Assembly (NCBI RefSeq): GCF_964199755.1 | Contig: NC_133899.1 | Coordinates: 30,297,446 to 30,361,445, forward strand | DNA length: 64,000 nucleotides | From: Larus michahellis | Lineage: Eukaryota; Chordata; Aves; Charadriiformes; Laridae | Direction: 5' to 3' | In this document: positions 51,152 to 62,500 of the stretch, piece by piece | Position numbering within the stretch: position 1 is the stretch's first letter | Layout of the letters: the number at the start of each line of letters is the position of its first letter | The notes under the pieces: generated by a model | Told to the model about the DNA's origin: nothing | Seen by the model: the letters and a program-made list of their open reading frames with translations, nothing else | Databases searched by the model: none | Made by a program: the position numbers and the translations under genes

Positions 51152-51570
51152 ACCCATTAATTGCAGATGAAATTAGACACTTCAGTTACCAGTCAATACG
51201 CGTTTAAATATCAGTTGACAACTGCAGGAAGTGTACAATGAGTATAAAATCATTAACAATAATATAACAAAGAGTTCCAATGTATTAATTTCAAAAACAT
51301 CAGTTGTACACTATTATACAGCAACCATTATATGATCCTCAAATAATTCAGGGCTTGCATTTGAAAGTACTTTTTTTTTTATATATAAATAAAGTTCTCA
51401 AAGAGGTTGAGAGACTGGGGGTTACAACTGCATTATTTCCCAAAATACTGCTAACATACAGCCTTACATTATACAGACAAAGCTGTTTTATATTTTATGA
51501 ACATTTGCTTTTATCAGGTAATGCAGTAACAAGAAAAAATCTATAGATAAAAAATTAAACTCCAATATGC

Positions 51571-51592
51571 AATATATTATATATATCTATAT
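51571..51592. repeat. AT-rich microsatellite-like sequence
   Basis: An imperfect run of TA and ATATCT units inside the presumed SGPP1 3' UTR. Confidence 0.7.
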
Positions 51593-51836
51593 TGTACTAC
51601 AGATTTCATATAAATCAAGTATAGGCCAAATTTTGGCATCATGTTTAAGTGCATTAAGTTTAATACAAAATCCCCCTCAGACTTTGCTCTTACTTTTCAG
51701 GTTACTAGCTCCTGGACCGATCTTTTTCGGTTATGATACTTTAGACATCTAGAATTGTCTTATGATCTAATTTCCATTTCAGGAATATCACCCTTGTCTT
51801 TCATTACACTTTCTAACAAAAATAAAGTTGTGGGAA

Positions 51837-51875
51837 AAGTTTAGTGACTAATTTAGTCAAAGTTTAGTGACTAAT
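51837..51875. repeat. 16-base direct duplication, period 23
   Basis: AAGTTTAGTGACTAAT occurs at 51837-51852 and again at 51860-51875. It is a recent local tandem duplication within the presumed SGPP1 3' UTR. Confidence 0.9.
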
Positions 51876-51902
51876 AAAATGGCCCAACTTGACGGGACTT
51901 TT

Positions 51903-51910
51903 TATTTACA
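51903..51910 (-). promoter_or_regulatory. Pumilio-type site in SGPP1 3' UTR
   Basis: Minus-strand TGTAAATA matches the Pumilio recognition element UGUANAUA. A second exact copy is at 53106-53099. It is only relevant if the long 3' UTR is real. Confidence 0.35.
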
Positions 51911-53098
51911 TTTACTGGTCAATATATTTAAGGTAGTATTCTCCTGTGTACCATCTATTCTTTTTTGATCCTACAGGAAGAGTTACTAATTATACACTGC
52001 AAGTCCATATTGCTTTGCTTCATTTTGTTAAATGAACTCTTACCAACATGCAAAATATTTCTGGTGCAGAATGGAGTGCAAAGAAATTTTTCTAATGCAT
52101 AGTTAAATTTGCCTCAACTCCGGCGTGTGATAATCGCCTTTTAGAGTAACACCTAAAGAGCTATATCCTCTCTGCCACACAATAAAACATTTTTTTTCCA
52201 AATTAAGCTTTGTTTGCCTTTGTTTCAAGTAGTATTATAGGAAGAAAAACAACGTTAGTGACTCAACTATTCTATCAATTTGACAAATACAGTATTATAG
52301 TAAATTTTAAAATAGGCTTATATATTTCTGCTGAAATGAAAAGGCCTCAAGCTTTCCACTAGAATAAAATTCTGGTGTGAAGACATTCAATGAGACTTTC
52401 TCCCACAAAAAAGTCAAAGTTTCCTCAAAGTCATTTGTAGAATATAACAGTACATTATATAACCTAGAAACAGTCTACATTAGACCAAAAAACCACCCAA
52501 GAATCAATTACAGTAAGTTGAGTCACAATACCCCAAGAATCAATTCTCCTGTCATTGTTTTACCTACTGACGTTATTCTGGGATGTCATCATTCAGCACT
52601 ATTACGGTACAGAGGAGGAAAGCATCAATTAAGTGTTGCAAATGCACAGCCAGTTTCAGTTCCTAAGAAACAGCTTTAAGTTAGGCCCTTTAAAAGTCTT
52701 GTAAAAACGGGTTAAGTATGCTGTTAAAAAGAACAATCTCTCAGACCTCAAAAGCAAGGATATTACATTTACACCTTAGAAGGGAAGTCTCTTCACCCAC
52801 GCTGATGCCTGTACGCATATCAGAGCACAGACATGACCTTCAGGGTTCATTCTCCCTGTAATACAGAAGGAACTAGTTGCAGAACTCCCAGTGAAGTTAA
52901 CAGGAGTTAGACAGCAATGCCCCTTCATACCAATTAATTATTAAATATATGTTGTGTGTGAAAAAAATCTCAATTTTATATTGAGAAAGCAAATACTGAA
53001 ATAGAAGCAACTTTTAGCACAACAGATGTATTTACTTACAGCATGCAAGGTTTGTTTTTATGTATTTGAGCAGCTAATAGCCACTAACAGCCCTTAAG

Positions 53099-53106
53099 TA
53101 TTTACA
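53099..53106 (-). promoter_or_regulatory. Second Pumilio-type site
   Basis: Minus-strand TGTAAATA, the same octamer as at 51910-51903. An octamer like this also arises by chance in AT-rich DNA. Confidence 0.3.
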
Positions 53107-56100
53107 AGTTCGAAGTTACAATCATCACATAAATTGCTTACAAAAAGTTCAGGACACTCCGTGGGAAATAAGCAAGAAATGCAGTAAAAAAAATACTGAA
53201 AGCAGTAATAAAAAAAACCAATAGCAAAGGAAAACAATAAGCTTTTAGAATCCAGGCCATTTAACACTGTTCTGGTAAAAAAAAAAAAGCCAGAAAACAC
53301 ATTTAGAGATGCCATTTTAAAAGAAATGCATCTTCCCGTTTTGTTTTTGTTTTTTTTTTTCTTTTTCACCACAGGAGAAAAGCTGTACATAAGCTTAAAA
53401 CAATTTCCAAGTAAATAAACAAAATACAAAAACAAAATACAACGCCCTTTGGTTTGCCAATTTACCTTAAAATAGCTTCTCCACCTCCCCATTCTCCTTG
53501 CCCCCCAGTTTGCACAGTAAGCAGTAAGGCAAATGTGATCAGAAACTGAAGAGCTTCATAGGTGATCACACAGGAGAAAGACGCTTCAACCCCGGATCAT
53601 GGTATGGGAAGCAAAGGTAATAGCTTTTTTTATAAACATGAAAATTTTTTCAAAATAATAAATTCTAAAGCTTACCCAAGATGCAATGCATATGTTAGTT
53701 CTGACTGAGGGCCAGGTCAGAAAAATCCCGCTCCTACGCTTAAGGCAGACTAAGACTAATTCAAGTCTCTTCAGCCTCTCAGAAAACAGAATTTTGTGCC
53801 AAATTATGCTCCACGTGACTGTTACTTTCAGGTTTTATTTCATGCAGTAATCGAATAAGACAAATTTAACTCCCAGCTTTTATAATAAATGTGTATTTAT
53901 ATCTGCTTCTATAAAGTAGTAGTATTTATTTCTTTGGGACTATACAACCTGGAACTGACGAAGTTCACTAGCAGTGACATATGAATATGTTTCTGCACCA
54001 CTTCATGAAAGGTTTCAAGAGTATTGTCCTTCTGAAAAGACATTTAACTACCTTTTAAAGCTATGTTAAATTTATTCATAAATAATTTGGTACCAGCTGA
54101 TGCTTAGACTAGAAACATTTTTCACGTTCAACTCTTGGAATATCTTAGGGCAAAGAAAGTGCTCCAGTTTTGCCTGCTGTTTTGTTGTGCCTGATTTGGA
54201 GGAATCTTAGCTTATTATTAAAAAAATATACTAAAATACAACCATTTAAGTTGGATTTTTAAATTTTTGCATTTCTGTGATTCTTTTTTTTATAACAGCA
54301 TTCATATTGCATATTGTGTGCTAAACTTCCCTCTTGAGCCTAGCCCCTTATAAAACATGAATAGTAAAACTTTTCTCATGCAAACTTCAGTAAAGCAGTT
54401 GCAGTCTTAGAGATAGGGTTGTAAAGGTGCTGTATAAACATTCTGATACACATTTCCTGTGTACAGAACTGTATGGTACATGGAGCATGACATTTTGAAG
54501 TTACCCAGTGTATTGTATAAAAATATAAAATATATATTTATGAGTAACAGTAGAATAAGCTACAGTGCAATTTTCCTTAGCCTGTTGAAAGCCCTACCTG
54601 CTTATGATTTTTTTCACTCTTTCTAGATCTTCCACAGTAGATTCTATTTTCCATTAATAGTACAACAGAGCAAGCACAGCCAGAAAATACAGCTTTAAGA
54701 ACATTCTTATGCTGTAAACTTGAAGTTCCTAGAAGTCAAATATGTACCTTAAAAAATTAGTTTTGCTCACTTGTCTCTTCTGTGCTCGAATTTAAACATT
54801 TTTTGCTGTAAATTGTAAAGCTAGGATATTTAACAAGAATACGCCCTAAATTTCAGAAAAAGTTACCCTATTATTTTCTCCAGTCCTCAGACTAATTTAA
54901 TATAATTGGAACACCACCACTTGCTCCGGGCTTTAAGCGTAAGGCATTTTGTGTACATTTCCCTCAGCTATTTCAATGACTTAGTGTGCAAAGCCAAACC
55001 AGTGGAAATCCCCCCCTCAAAACCTTGGAAACCAATTCACCAAACTGCAAAAGAAGAACAGATAGGAAAAAAAAAATTCAAATGCAGAAATATGCAGTGA
55101 AACAAGCTAACCATTTTCTAGTAGGTAAGGTCTTTTCGGTCACAAAAGTTGTTTAACACACTGTCAATTCTGAATGGAACAGTTTGAGTACATTCATAGC
55201 AGCGTATTCTGAATGCACTGAAGAAACGCATCAGAAAAGTTAGCTTTTCCCATCATCGAATGCCAGCGTACCATAACTTTGAGTGCTTTAAGGAAAGAGA
55301 TATAGTTAATTTTGTTAATTTACATATTAGCAATTTGGAAATATGAGCTCCAATACAAAAAAATCCTTCCAATTCCAAATACTGTTTACAAAAAAATGTA
55401 GGTTTTGTAGTCTATCTAATCACTACCCAACCAAATTATGTTTTCCCTAAAAAGAAAAAAAGCCCAATACAAAACCAAGTAATTCATGTCTGGCCAGACA
55501 GTACTACAGCTGTTGCTGCAATATGGCAGTTCCTGACATGGAAAGAACAGATTAGGCAACACGTTAACACAGACAAAATGAAACACAAGAAGCACATGAA
55601 TTTACAGTTGAAGGGTCATATTCTACTCATCACTGGAAAAAGGATCATCAAAAGCTGCAAAGTGCATAATAATTCAGTAAAATTTAGATATGCACAAACC
55701 ATTTATGCATTGACCATACTGTCTTGACTGCTCCCAGTCTGCCTACCATAATGATTAAAAATTTAATTTGATCGTTATATTGTCTATAGCTATCTAAATT
55801 GGGTAAAGGTGATTATCGCCTTTAAATACAGTATGTTAATGCATAAAAATACCTGTTTTTTTCTAGAATAAGGATTATATTTCCTAAGCAAATATCTAAA
55901 ACTAATGGTCCTTCTAAATTAGTTTGGAATAATAAGTGAGGCCCATTTCTTTGCAGAATGGGGTGTTTTTATTGTTTATATGTTTAGATAATTAATTGTA
56001 ATATCTGTCCACTGTATAAACAACCTCCAGAAAAATATATCCTCTTCCAGTAACTTACAATACACATTAAAAATACTTACAAAAGGGATTATTGTCCATT

Positions 56101-56963
56101 TACAACACCTTGAACTTATGGATGCGATTCTTGGGTCATTCCATTTATGCAATTTTGATCAGGCTACACTGAATATTCCGGTTAACCTGAACCATGCCAG
56201 CAACATGGAAAAATTTAACGTTTAAAAATATCTGCCTAATTGTGTAAGATTTTAAATAAAATTAGGCATTTCTACATCACAGTATATATGGCATTTCTTA
56301 ATTTAGCAACAGAAAGGCACAGTTATTAAACCATAAAATACAGTACCTGCATCATAAATACTCTAGCGATATCAACCAATGCCAATCCAGGCATTTTACT
56401 CTGTAGAGGGAGCTAAAGAAAAAGGCTTCTCTGTTTTTTTTTTTTTTTTTAGAAACTTCAACCTCATTGCAAGTTTGGTCCATTAGAAATGCCTATTAGC
56501 TGAAACATCTTGAAGCAGGACTTCAGGAAAGAATAAAGCAAATTTAGCAGTCTATGGTCCAACAACTTGAATAAATTACTACGAAATGGCAAACAGATCA
56601 TGAATGGAGCTTTCTGATTAGCTGTCAGACATACCTGTTAAAGTGTCAGTGTATACAGGTACAGCATGACAGACATTCCACATACATTCATTGCATCACA
56701 AACACACACAGACTTTGTTACAGCAATAAGTCTAGACATAGCATTTACAGAGTTCAGCACTTCTTGTGGACTGATATTTGACTTCTGTCCCCATACCATA
56801 CCCAAAGTCGTGCAAAGTTCTTTAAATGCTTTGCCTGATATGTATTGCTGTTAAAGTGAAGACCCTGCTAAAGCCAAGCTCACTGGCCTTCCCTTAGCAA
56901 ACTAGTGCACCTCTTCAAAAAGCAACTATCTCTGTTCTCCCTACTTAAAGTGATAAAACTGCA

Positions 56964-57515
56964 TCAAGAAAGACCAATAAAATGGAAGAGGGAAGGAACA
57001 ATAAACATGAGGGAGAACCCAACCATTCCATACGTAATATAGCGATAGGGAAGCTCAACTTCCATGCGTTGTCTTGCTTTCCGTACATCATCGTGTGGTA
57101 TGCGAAATATTTTACACGCCAGTGGAATAGTGGCTTTTTTCATTGCTACTTTTGTTAACAACAAAACTATTACTCCAATCAACAACCGCAATATGGCTTT
57201 TCCAAACACAGTCACAGTGAGAGAGGAAAGAGACAAAGGTAAGGTATCGGGAGGAGGATCTAGCTTTAGACCCATCATGTAGTTAATGTGAGAGCCACAG
57301 GCTACTCCTGCACCACAGCCCAGTATCTGAGCTGTGTCTCCTCGTGATGTGCTCCAGGTGTCTAGAGTAAAAGAGAAGATGCCCAGGGCTAAATGGAGAC
57401 TGATGATAATTAAGGGTGCATATTTGTAAGTTAAGTTGAAGTTATCGATCAGGTCCACAACTGGATGGAAGACAACCAAGATAAGAATAGCATACAGAAA
57501 TCCAGCAATAACATC
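56964..57515 (-). CDS. SGPP1: Sphingosine-1-phosphate phosphatase 1, last coding exon (exon 3)
   Basis: This exon encodes the C-terminal 183 residues of SGPP1, the ER membrane phosphatase that removes the phosphate from sphingosine-1-phosphate and related long-chain base phosphates, returning sphingosine to ceramide synthesis. The exon opens at 57515 after a TTCAACAG acceptor, in phase 0. Its first residue is the Asp that ends the PAP2 motif-3 pattern SRxxxxxHxxxD begun in exon 2. Hydrophobic segments follow: about residues 2-20, 33-51, 61-81 (glycine-rich), a long one near 95-122, and a last one before the C-terminal ...HFIGLS. Between the last two lies the basic, cytosolic-looking stretch [20 protein letters not shown]. 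With exon 2 (30 residues) and an unseen exon 1 of about 228, the total would match the human 441-residue protein. No frame damage is seen. SGPP2 is the only close alternative; synteny with WDR89 favours SGPP1. Confidence 0.95.
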   Translation of the reverse strand, partial: DVIAGFLYAILILVVFHPVVDLIDNFNLTYKYAPLIIISLHLALGIFSFTLDTWSTSRGDTAQILGCGAGVACGSHINYMMGLKLDPPPDTLPLSLSSLTVTVFGKAILRLLIGVIVLLLTKVAMKKATIPLACKIFRIPHDDVRKARQRMEVELPYRYITYGMVGFSLMFIVPSLFHFIGLS

Positions 57516-59441
57516 CTGTTGAAGAGAGAGAAAGATACAGTTTCAGTGTAATAACTATTTTAAAAAATAATTTAAGTTACCTTAGAATGGAGACAAGCCT
57601 AGTTACTCTGTTGCTAAAAGCAACTTGTGGATTACCATCTTTTCTCATTTACTGTAAAAGATTAAATCTTTAACTTAAAGAATTGCATTTGATCACCTAT
57701 TAAGAGGACATCTGTATGACTATCAGATGATGACTGATCACGATCACAAATAAAGCTACGATCAAAAGACCCATGGTCAAACGAAGTTGTAGATCTGCCT
57801 ATCTGCTGGCTACAATCATCCTTGTCCAGGACTGGGGCATTTCAGCCTACAGTCAGCACAAACCTAGCCCAGCTAAATAAGTTCTGCCACCTTAGTTTGC
57901 TGGAACAGTTCAACACTGGATCTAAGTGCCTGAGTGCCAACACATAAGCACGCTGGCAGCAACAGCTGGTAAGGCAGTCGAGGACCACAGCAGCTAGGCA
58001 TTGGAGCAGCTTAGACTTCCGACTCCAGCTTCAGAACTAACAATACTGCAAGAATGGAGAACTGTTTCCAACTATTAAACAAGAGGAAGAGGGAACTTCT
58101 GTGGCTTCATACTTGATTTTCAGTTTTATTGTTGGTTTAAAAATATCTTTTCTTAATTAAAAGGTTACTCTAATTATTTTTTAATTTAGCATTCAATTTC
58201 AGTTACTGTTGATTAATCACTTGGTTGCACAGAATTACCTGCAACTTTTGTCACCTTTAGTTGCTAAGTAATTTGTCGAAAGCTTTTTAGAAGTCGAAGC
58301 ACTAGAAACCAGATCACCTTTATTTGCATGCTTATCAACTTTTCCATATAAGCCAGGAGGTGGGGCTTTCATCAGCTGTATTTGTATTGCTCTGTCTTCA
58401 ATGAATCATTTTAATTCGCTTCCACTAATTGAATGCTTGATAAAAAGCTCTAACACAATTAACTGAAACAAAAGTCAGACTTGCTCGCCTCAGAAGCAAC
58501 CACAACAACTTTCTGCTACATCTGCCTACTCCCCAAACTTAGGCACCATGGTCGATTTATATTACAGGTAACACATGGTTGATTGTATTCATTCAAACAC
58601 TACAGAGGATTCAAATATGAAACTGATGAATAACCTAGTCTACATGACGCATTTCTATTTGTTGCATGACTTTGTTCTAAGATGTTACCTGTCAGCTGAA
58701 ACACAAGTTCATCCCACCATCCTCCACATAAGTGGTTCTGACTCAGGAATCCTCCTAATCACTAACGCAAATATGTCATTAAGTTTGCCTGAGCTACCTT
58801 TATTTTCACATGTCCCTTGTACACTGTGTCCATCTATCAGCTTTACTACTCACTACCAGGCTTACTGTTTTCTGTCTGTTAGCTATTCTTCTAGCAAGCG
58901 AGCCTCAAAAACCTCTTTAGCCATCCTTATTAGTGGTCTTACATTCTGATTACTATTTTGTAGCGTTCTTGTTTTCTTTGTTATTTCATTTGTTAGAATC
59001 CTGGGTAAGTGAAACCCTAGCATTTAGCATGGCACTCTGAAATGCACATGCTTTGAGTAGCTAATGTGGAACTCGAGCGGATATTAACAGCCACTCTCTC
59101 ATCCTGCAAAATTATTTCTACTCTTTAGAGGAAAACTTAGTCTACGCTTTAGCACAGTCATCAATTTCTGCACTAAAACTACTATTAAACATCAGCTAAG
59201 TTTCAACTGTGGATTGAGTTTATGAAAGAAAAGTATAAGTTATCAGAAGACTGACATCTACTTTTAGCTATTGTATCAATTTCTCTGCTGAAAAAAATGC
59301 AAGTTTTCTCTTCCTATATGGTAGGACATTCTAAAAAAATTATCTATATACAATTACTGCACTGTAAAAACTCAAGTGTGATGGAAGTTTATGAAATCAG
59401 AGCAACATTAAAATAAAAGTTTAATACAATTATTTTCTTAC
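57516..59441 (-). other. SGPP1: SGPP1 intron 2
   Basis: A 1926-base phase-0 intron with donor TTTTG|GTAAGAAAAT at 59442/59441 and acceptor TTCAACAG at 57516. The interior is AT-rich. One plus-strand open frame of 124 codons (58575-58949) carries no recognised domain and is taken as chance. No transposon is recognised. Confidence 0.9.
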
Positions 59442-59531
59442 CAAAATTGAATGCATTCCCATATAAATTCGACTACAGCAAACCAAAGAACACCAGCAGA
59501 ATGCAAGGATCAGTCCAAACATAAGGGGATA
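59442..59531 (-). CDS. SGPP1: Sphingosine-1-phosphate phosphatase 1, exon 2
   Basis: A 90-base, phase-0 exon of 30 codons, translating to [14 protein letters not shown] then [16 protein letters not shown]. It is bounded by an acceptor CCCTACCAG at 59532 and a donor GTAAGA at 59441. It carries most of motif 3 of the PAP2 (lipid phosphate phosphatase) superfamily: the SR pair at residues 20-21 and the nucleophile-activating/phosphate-contacting His at residue 27. The motif's final Asp is the first codon of exon 3. The preceding residues form a transmembrane segment. It is too short to appear as a long open frame; I found it by looking upstream of exon 3 for a donor in matching phase. Confidence 0.93.
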
Positions 59532-62500
59532 CTGGTAGGGAAAAAATGGAGAGATTATATTAGAATTTGAAAAAAAAAAAATCACTCTATAAGGATTCTA
59601 TAATTAATTCCAATTAATGTAACTTATGCTTACCCTTTTGTTGCCTTAGCCTACCCAAGCCTATTAGACCACCTCAAGTAAGTCCCCTTTTCATGAAGTC
59701 AAACCATTATTAAGTCAAACTTTTTCAACTTTTTCCTTGTCCTCTTCCTTTGCATTCAGGATATACAAATTTCAGGGCATTGGTCATATCTCTTCAGACA
59801 AAGCAATAAGAAGTTGATAGATCTTTGTAGCAGTTAGTCTTGCCATGTTACGATATCCTCAATTTGCAATATGGGCAGAGACAAGCCTTGCATTATAAAC
59901 CGCGGAACAGTTTTACACTGGGTAAAGTAGCTACATAGTACATTAGTATTATTAACAATTATCCAGGCAGAATCTAGTAGCTTCACCTTTCTCCTGCAAA
60001 GGAAGAACTCAAGAAAATTTGCAAATAAATTCAATTCTTTACATACAGTTTTAGAATTTCTGCAATTCTTGACTTAAGTCTCTGAGCATCAGTATGAAAC
60101 TCCTAGAATAGTAATCTTTTTTTTGTCTCTAAAAACCCAGATAAATTTCCTCTTACAATCCATGTTTATGAAATAAAAAATATCAAATAATTCTTTCCAA
60201 TTATTTCCATCTTCTGACAGATTGTGTTATTAATAAGGATTGTTTACCAGGAACAAACAAAATATCTTAATAAGCACATATCAGCACGTCTAGAAACTTG
60301 GTATTTCAACTTTCTCGGGTTTTGGATAGAAGTATGCTAATTCACATCTTACAGCACAGTAAGAAATATTTTCCCCACTACCATATTGCAAAATGTTGTG
60401 TAAGACAGGATGCAGCTTCCTTTTTTCAGTATTAAAAATAATTATTAGATCTATAAAAGAAGCAGTCACAAGACAAAATGGCATGTTTCCAAAATTGCTT
60501 GAACTTCCTACATGAAAGCAATGATAAACATTTTTTACATAAACAGGCAGTCTAGATGTACTCGAATCTCAGAATAAAAACTAAGAATTACAGGCAGTTT
60601 TCTTGACCTTTCATGGATAACCTGAAAGGTAGAATATCCAACAAATTAGAGAAAGTATCTTTACTCCTATCGGAGAAAGTTGTACGTCCTCTGTGAAACC
60701 ACTTAACAGATCAACAAGCTTCTAAATCAGTCTTTCAGTGATACGTTTGAGAAAAGTTTATCAATCTTCTGCACTATTCCAACATTTTTTGAATTCTCAG
60801 CTCCAGGACCATGTAGCATGACAAACCTACAAAAATTTTCTCAAACTAACAGAAAATTGGGAAGCTCGTGTTTCACTTAAACTAGATGTAACATACCTGT
60901 GAGTTGGGCATTTAGAATTTATTTTAATGTGAAGTCTGTTTTTAATTTTTAATTCCTGTAGCAACATTTTTCTTTGTTTCTACTACCTTCATCTACAAAT
61001 TGTACCTAAACGAGATTATGTACTTAATGATTCATTTCTAACTGAAATGATGAAGGAACAAATTCCATTTTCTGCCTTTCAGAATTATGCTAATAATGGG
61101 CAATACACCAGTAACTAGTTCATACCCAAGACACGAGTGCGGATTTATCAGATGCTGATGTTGCTATAGCAGCCACAAAAGTCATCTTTGTACCCTGTGC
61201 TGCAGCGCCAGGATACATCACAACTGTAGCCCCATCACGCCTCTACCATCATTTCCATTGATCTCAAGGTAGAAGTAATAGTGCCTGCTCCAGGAAGACA
61301 CTCAAGCTACACAACCTCCCTGCCTGGTGCTGCTCCACTCTTCCCAAAGCAGAAACACTGTATGCATCTCTTTACATACTCCAGAAGATGAAAGCCTGGG
61401 AAGACAGACTTTTTGTTTGTCAGAGACTAGGGAAGATTCACTACTTCCAGAAGCAATGCAAACCTCTTGACCAGGAAATTTAATAGCATTACAATTACTT
61501 GGTGGTAGAATGAGCTTGCATGTGTTCACACACGTGTCAAAAGTTTCAAATGGTTTTGCCCATCACTTGATACCATACATCCATTCTGGTTTCCTGGCAC
61601 ACATTTTTTTGTGCTTTCAGGCTCCAACCAGGGGTGAGGCTTTTCTTTAATAAATACTTTTTCCACATTTCTGAACTACCTCACAGAAACAGAAGCTGGA
61701 GCTTTAACAGGAAGACCAATGAAGTGCCAGGCTCAGCCTGCAATAGCAGATAACAATACTGTGGGTAAAAAGCTGGGATTATGGGGGAGATGTTAGAGCT
61801 GCTAAACAGCAAGACCCTAAGAACAGGGACCATGAAGCAAAAGGTGTATGTGATAAGTCTTGTTTTAAGAGTCCTGGGCAGATTGTTTTAAACAGCCCGG
61901 AGAGTAGCATCAGTTCTAGAAGTGAAAATAAATGCTTGCTCTCAATTAGGAACTCTCAAGGGAGGGGTGTTTGAAGAAGGAAACTGTCAGAAACTGCAAC
62001 TTTGAAGGAAATATTGGAAAGAATATTTGTCTCTATGATATCTCACTCTAATTCTGTTTTTAACAGAATTGAGAATAAATCCCCATTAAAACATCTGGAA
62101 ACACTGGCTAGTTTAGTTCCTCTGTAGCAAAGTGTCTGCATCCGAGACCTCAAACACTTCCCTATCATATCCCCAATAAAAAGCCAATTATACATTTAAC
62201 CCTGATTTGTATATTCTTAAAGTAACAGAGAACTTTTAACTTAAACTCAGTGAAATTATTCTTACTGAAGTAGTTTAGCATGACCTGTCTGCAAATGTGT
62301 TTGAAGTATTAGGCACATGCTGATTTACGGTATTTTTAATGGATGATAATCATAATCACTGAAGTCCTAAACCCAGTTTCTTTCCACCCAAGAGCGCTTA
62401 TTCACTACAGTATACCTAGCTGTACTTTATTCAGTCCACTAAAAAAGCAGAAGACAAAAAATTATTCTAATTTCCTCTAAAATAATATTCCTCAATACAA

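Larger units (their letters stand above)
51130..56963 (-). other. SGPP1: SGPP1 3' UTR, long form (probable)
   Basis: The minus-strand sequence downstream of the SGPP1 stop, up to the best-formed poly(A) signal at 51151-51146. If that signal is the one used, the UTR is about 5.8 kb with no transposon in it. It contains a T17 tract on the plus strand at 56434-56450 (A17 in the mRNA), two Pumilio-type UGUAAAUA sites (53106-53099, 51910-51903), a 16-base tandem duplication and an AT microsatellite. AATAAA hexamers nearer the stop (about 55973-55968, 54076-54071, 53839-53834) lack a GU-rich downstream element by eye but could give shorter forms. The region holds no open frame of interest. Confidence 0.45.

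Noticed and set aside
58575-58949. 124-codon plus-strand frame in SGPP1 intron 2
   Set aside because: It has no domain and lies opposite an intron of an assigned gene; length is within chance for this window.
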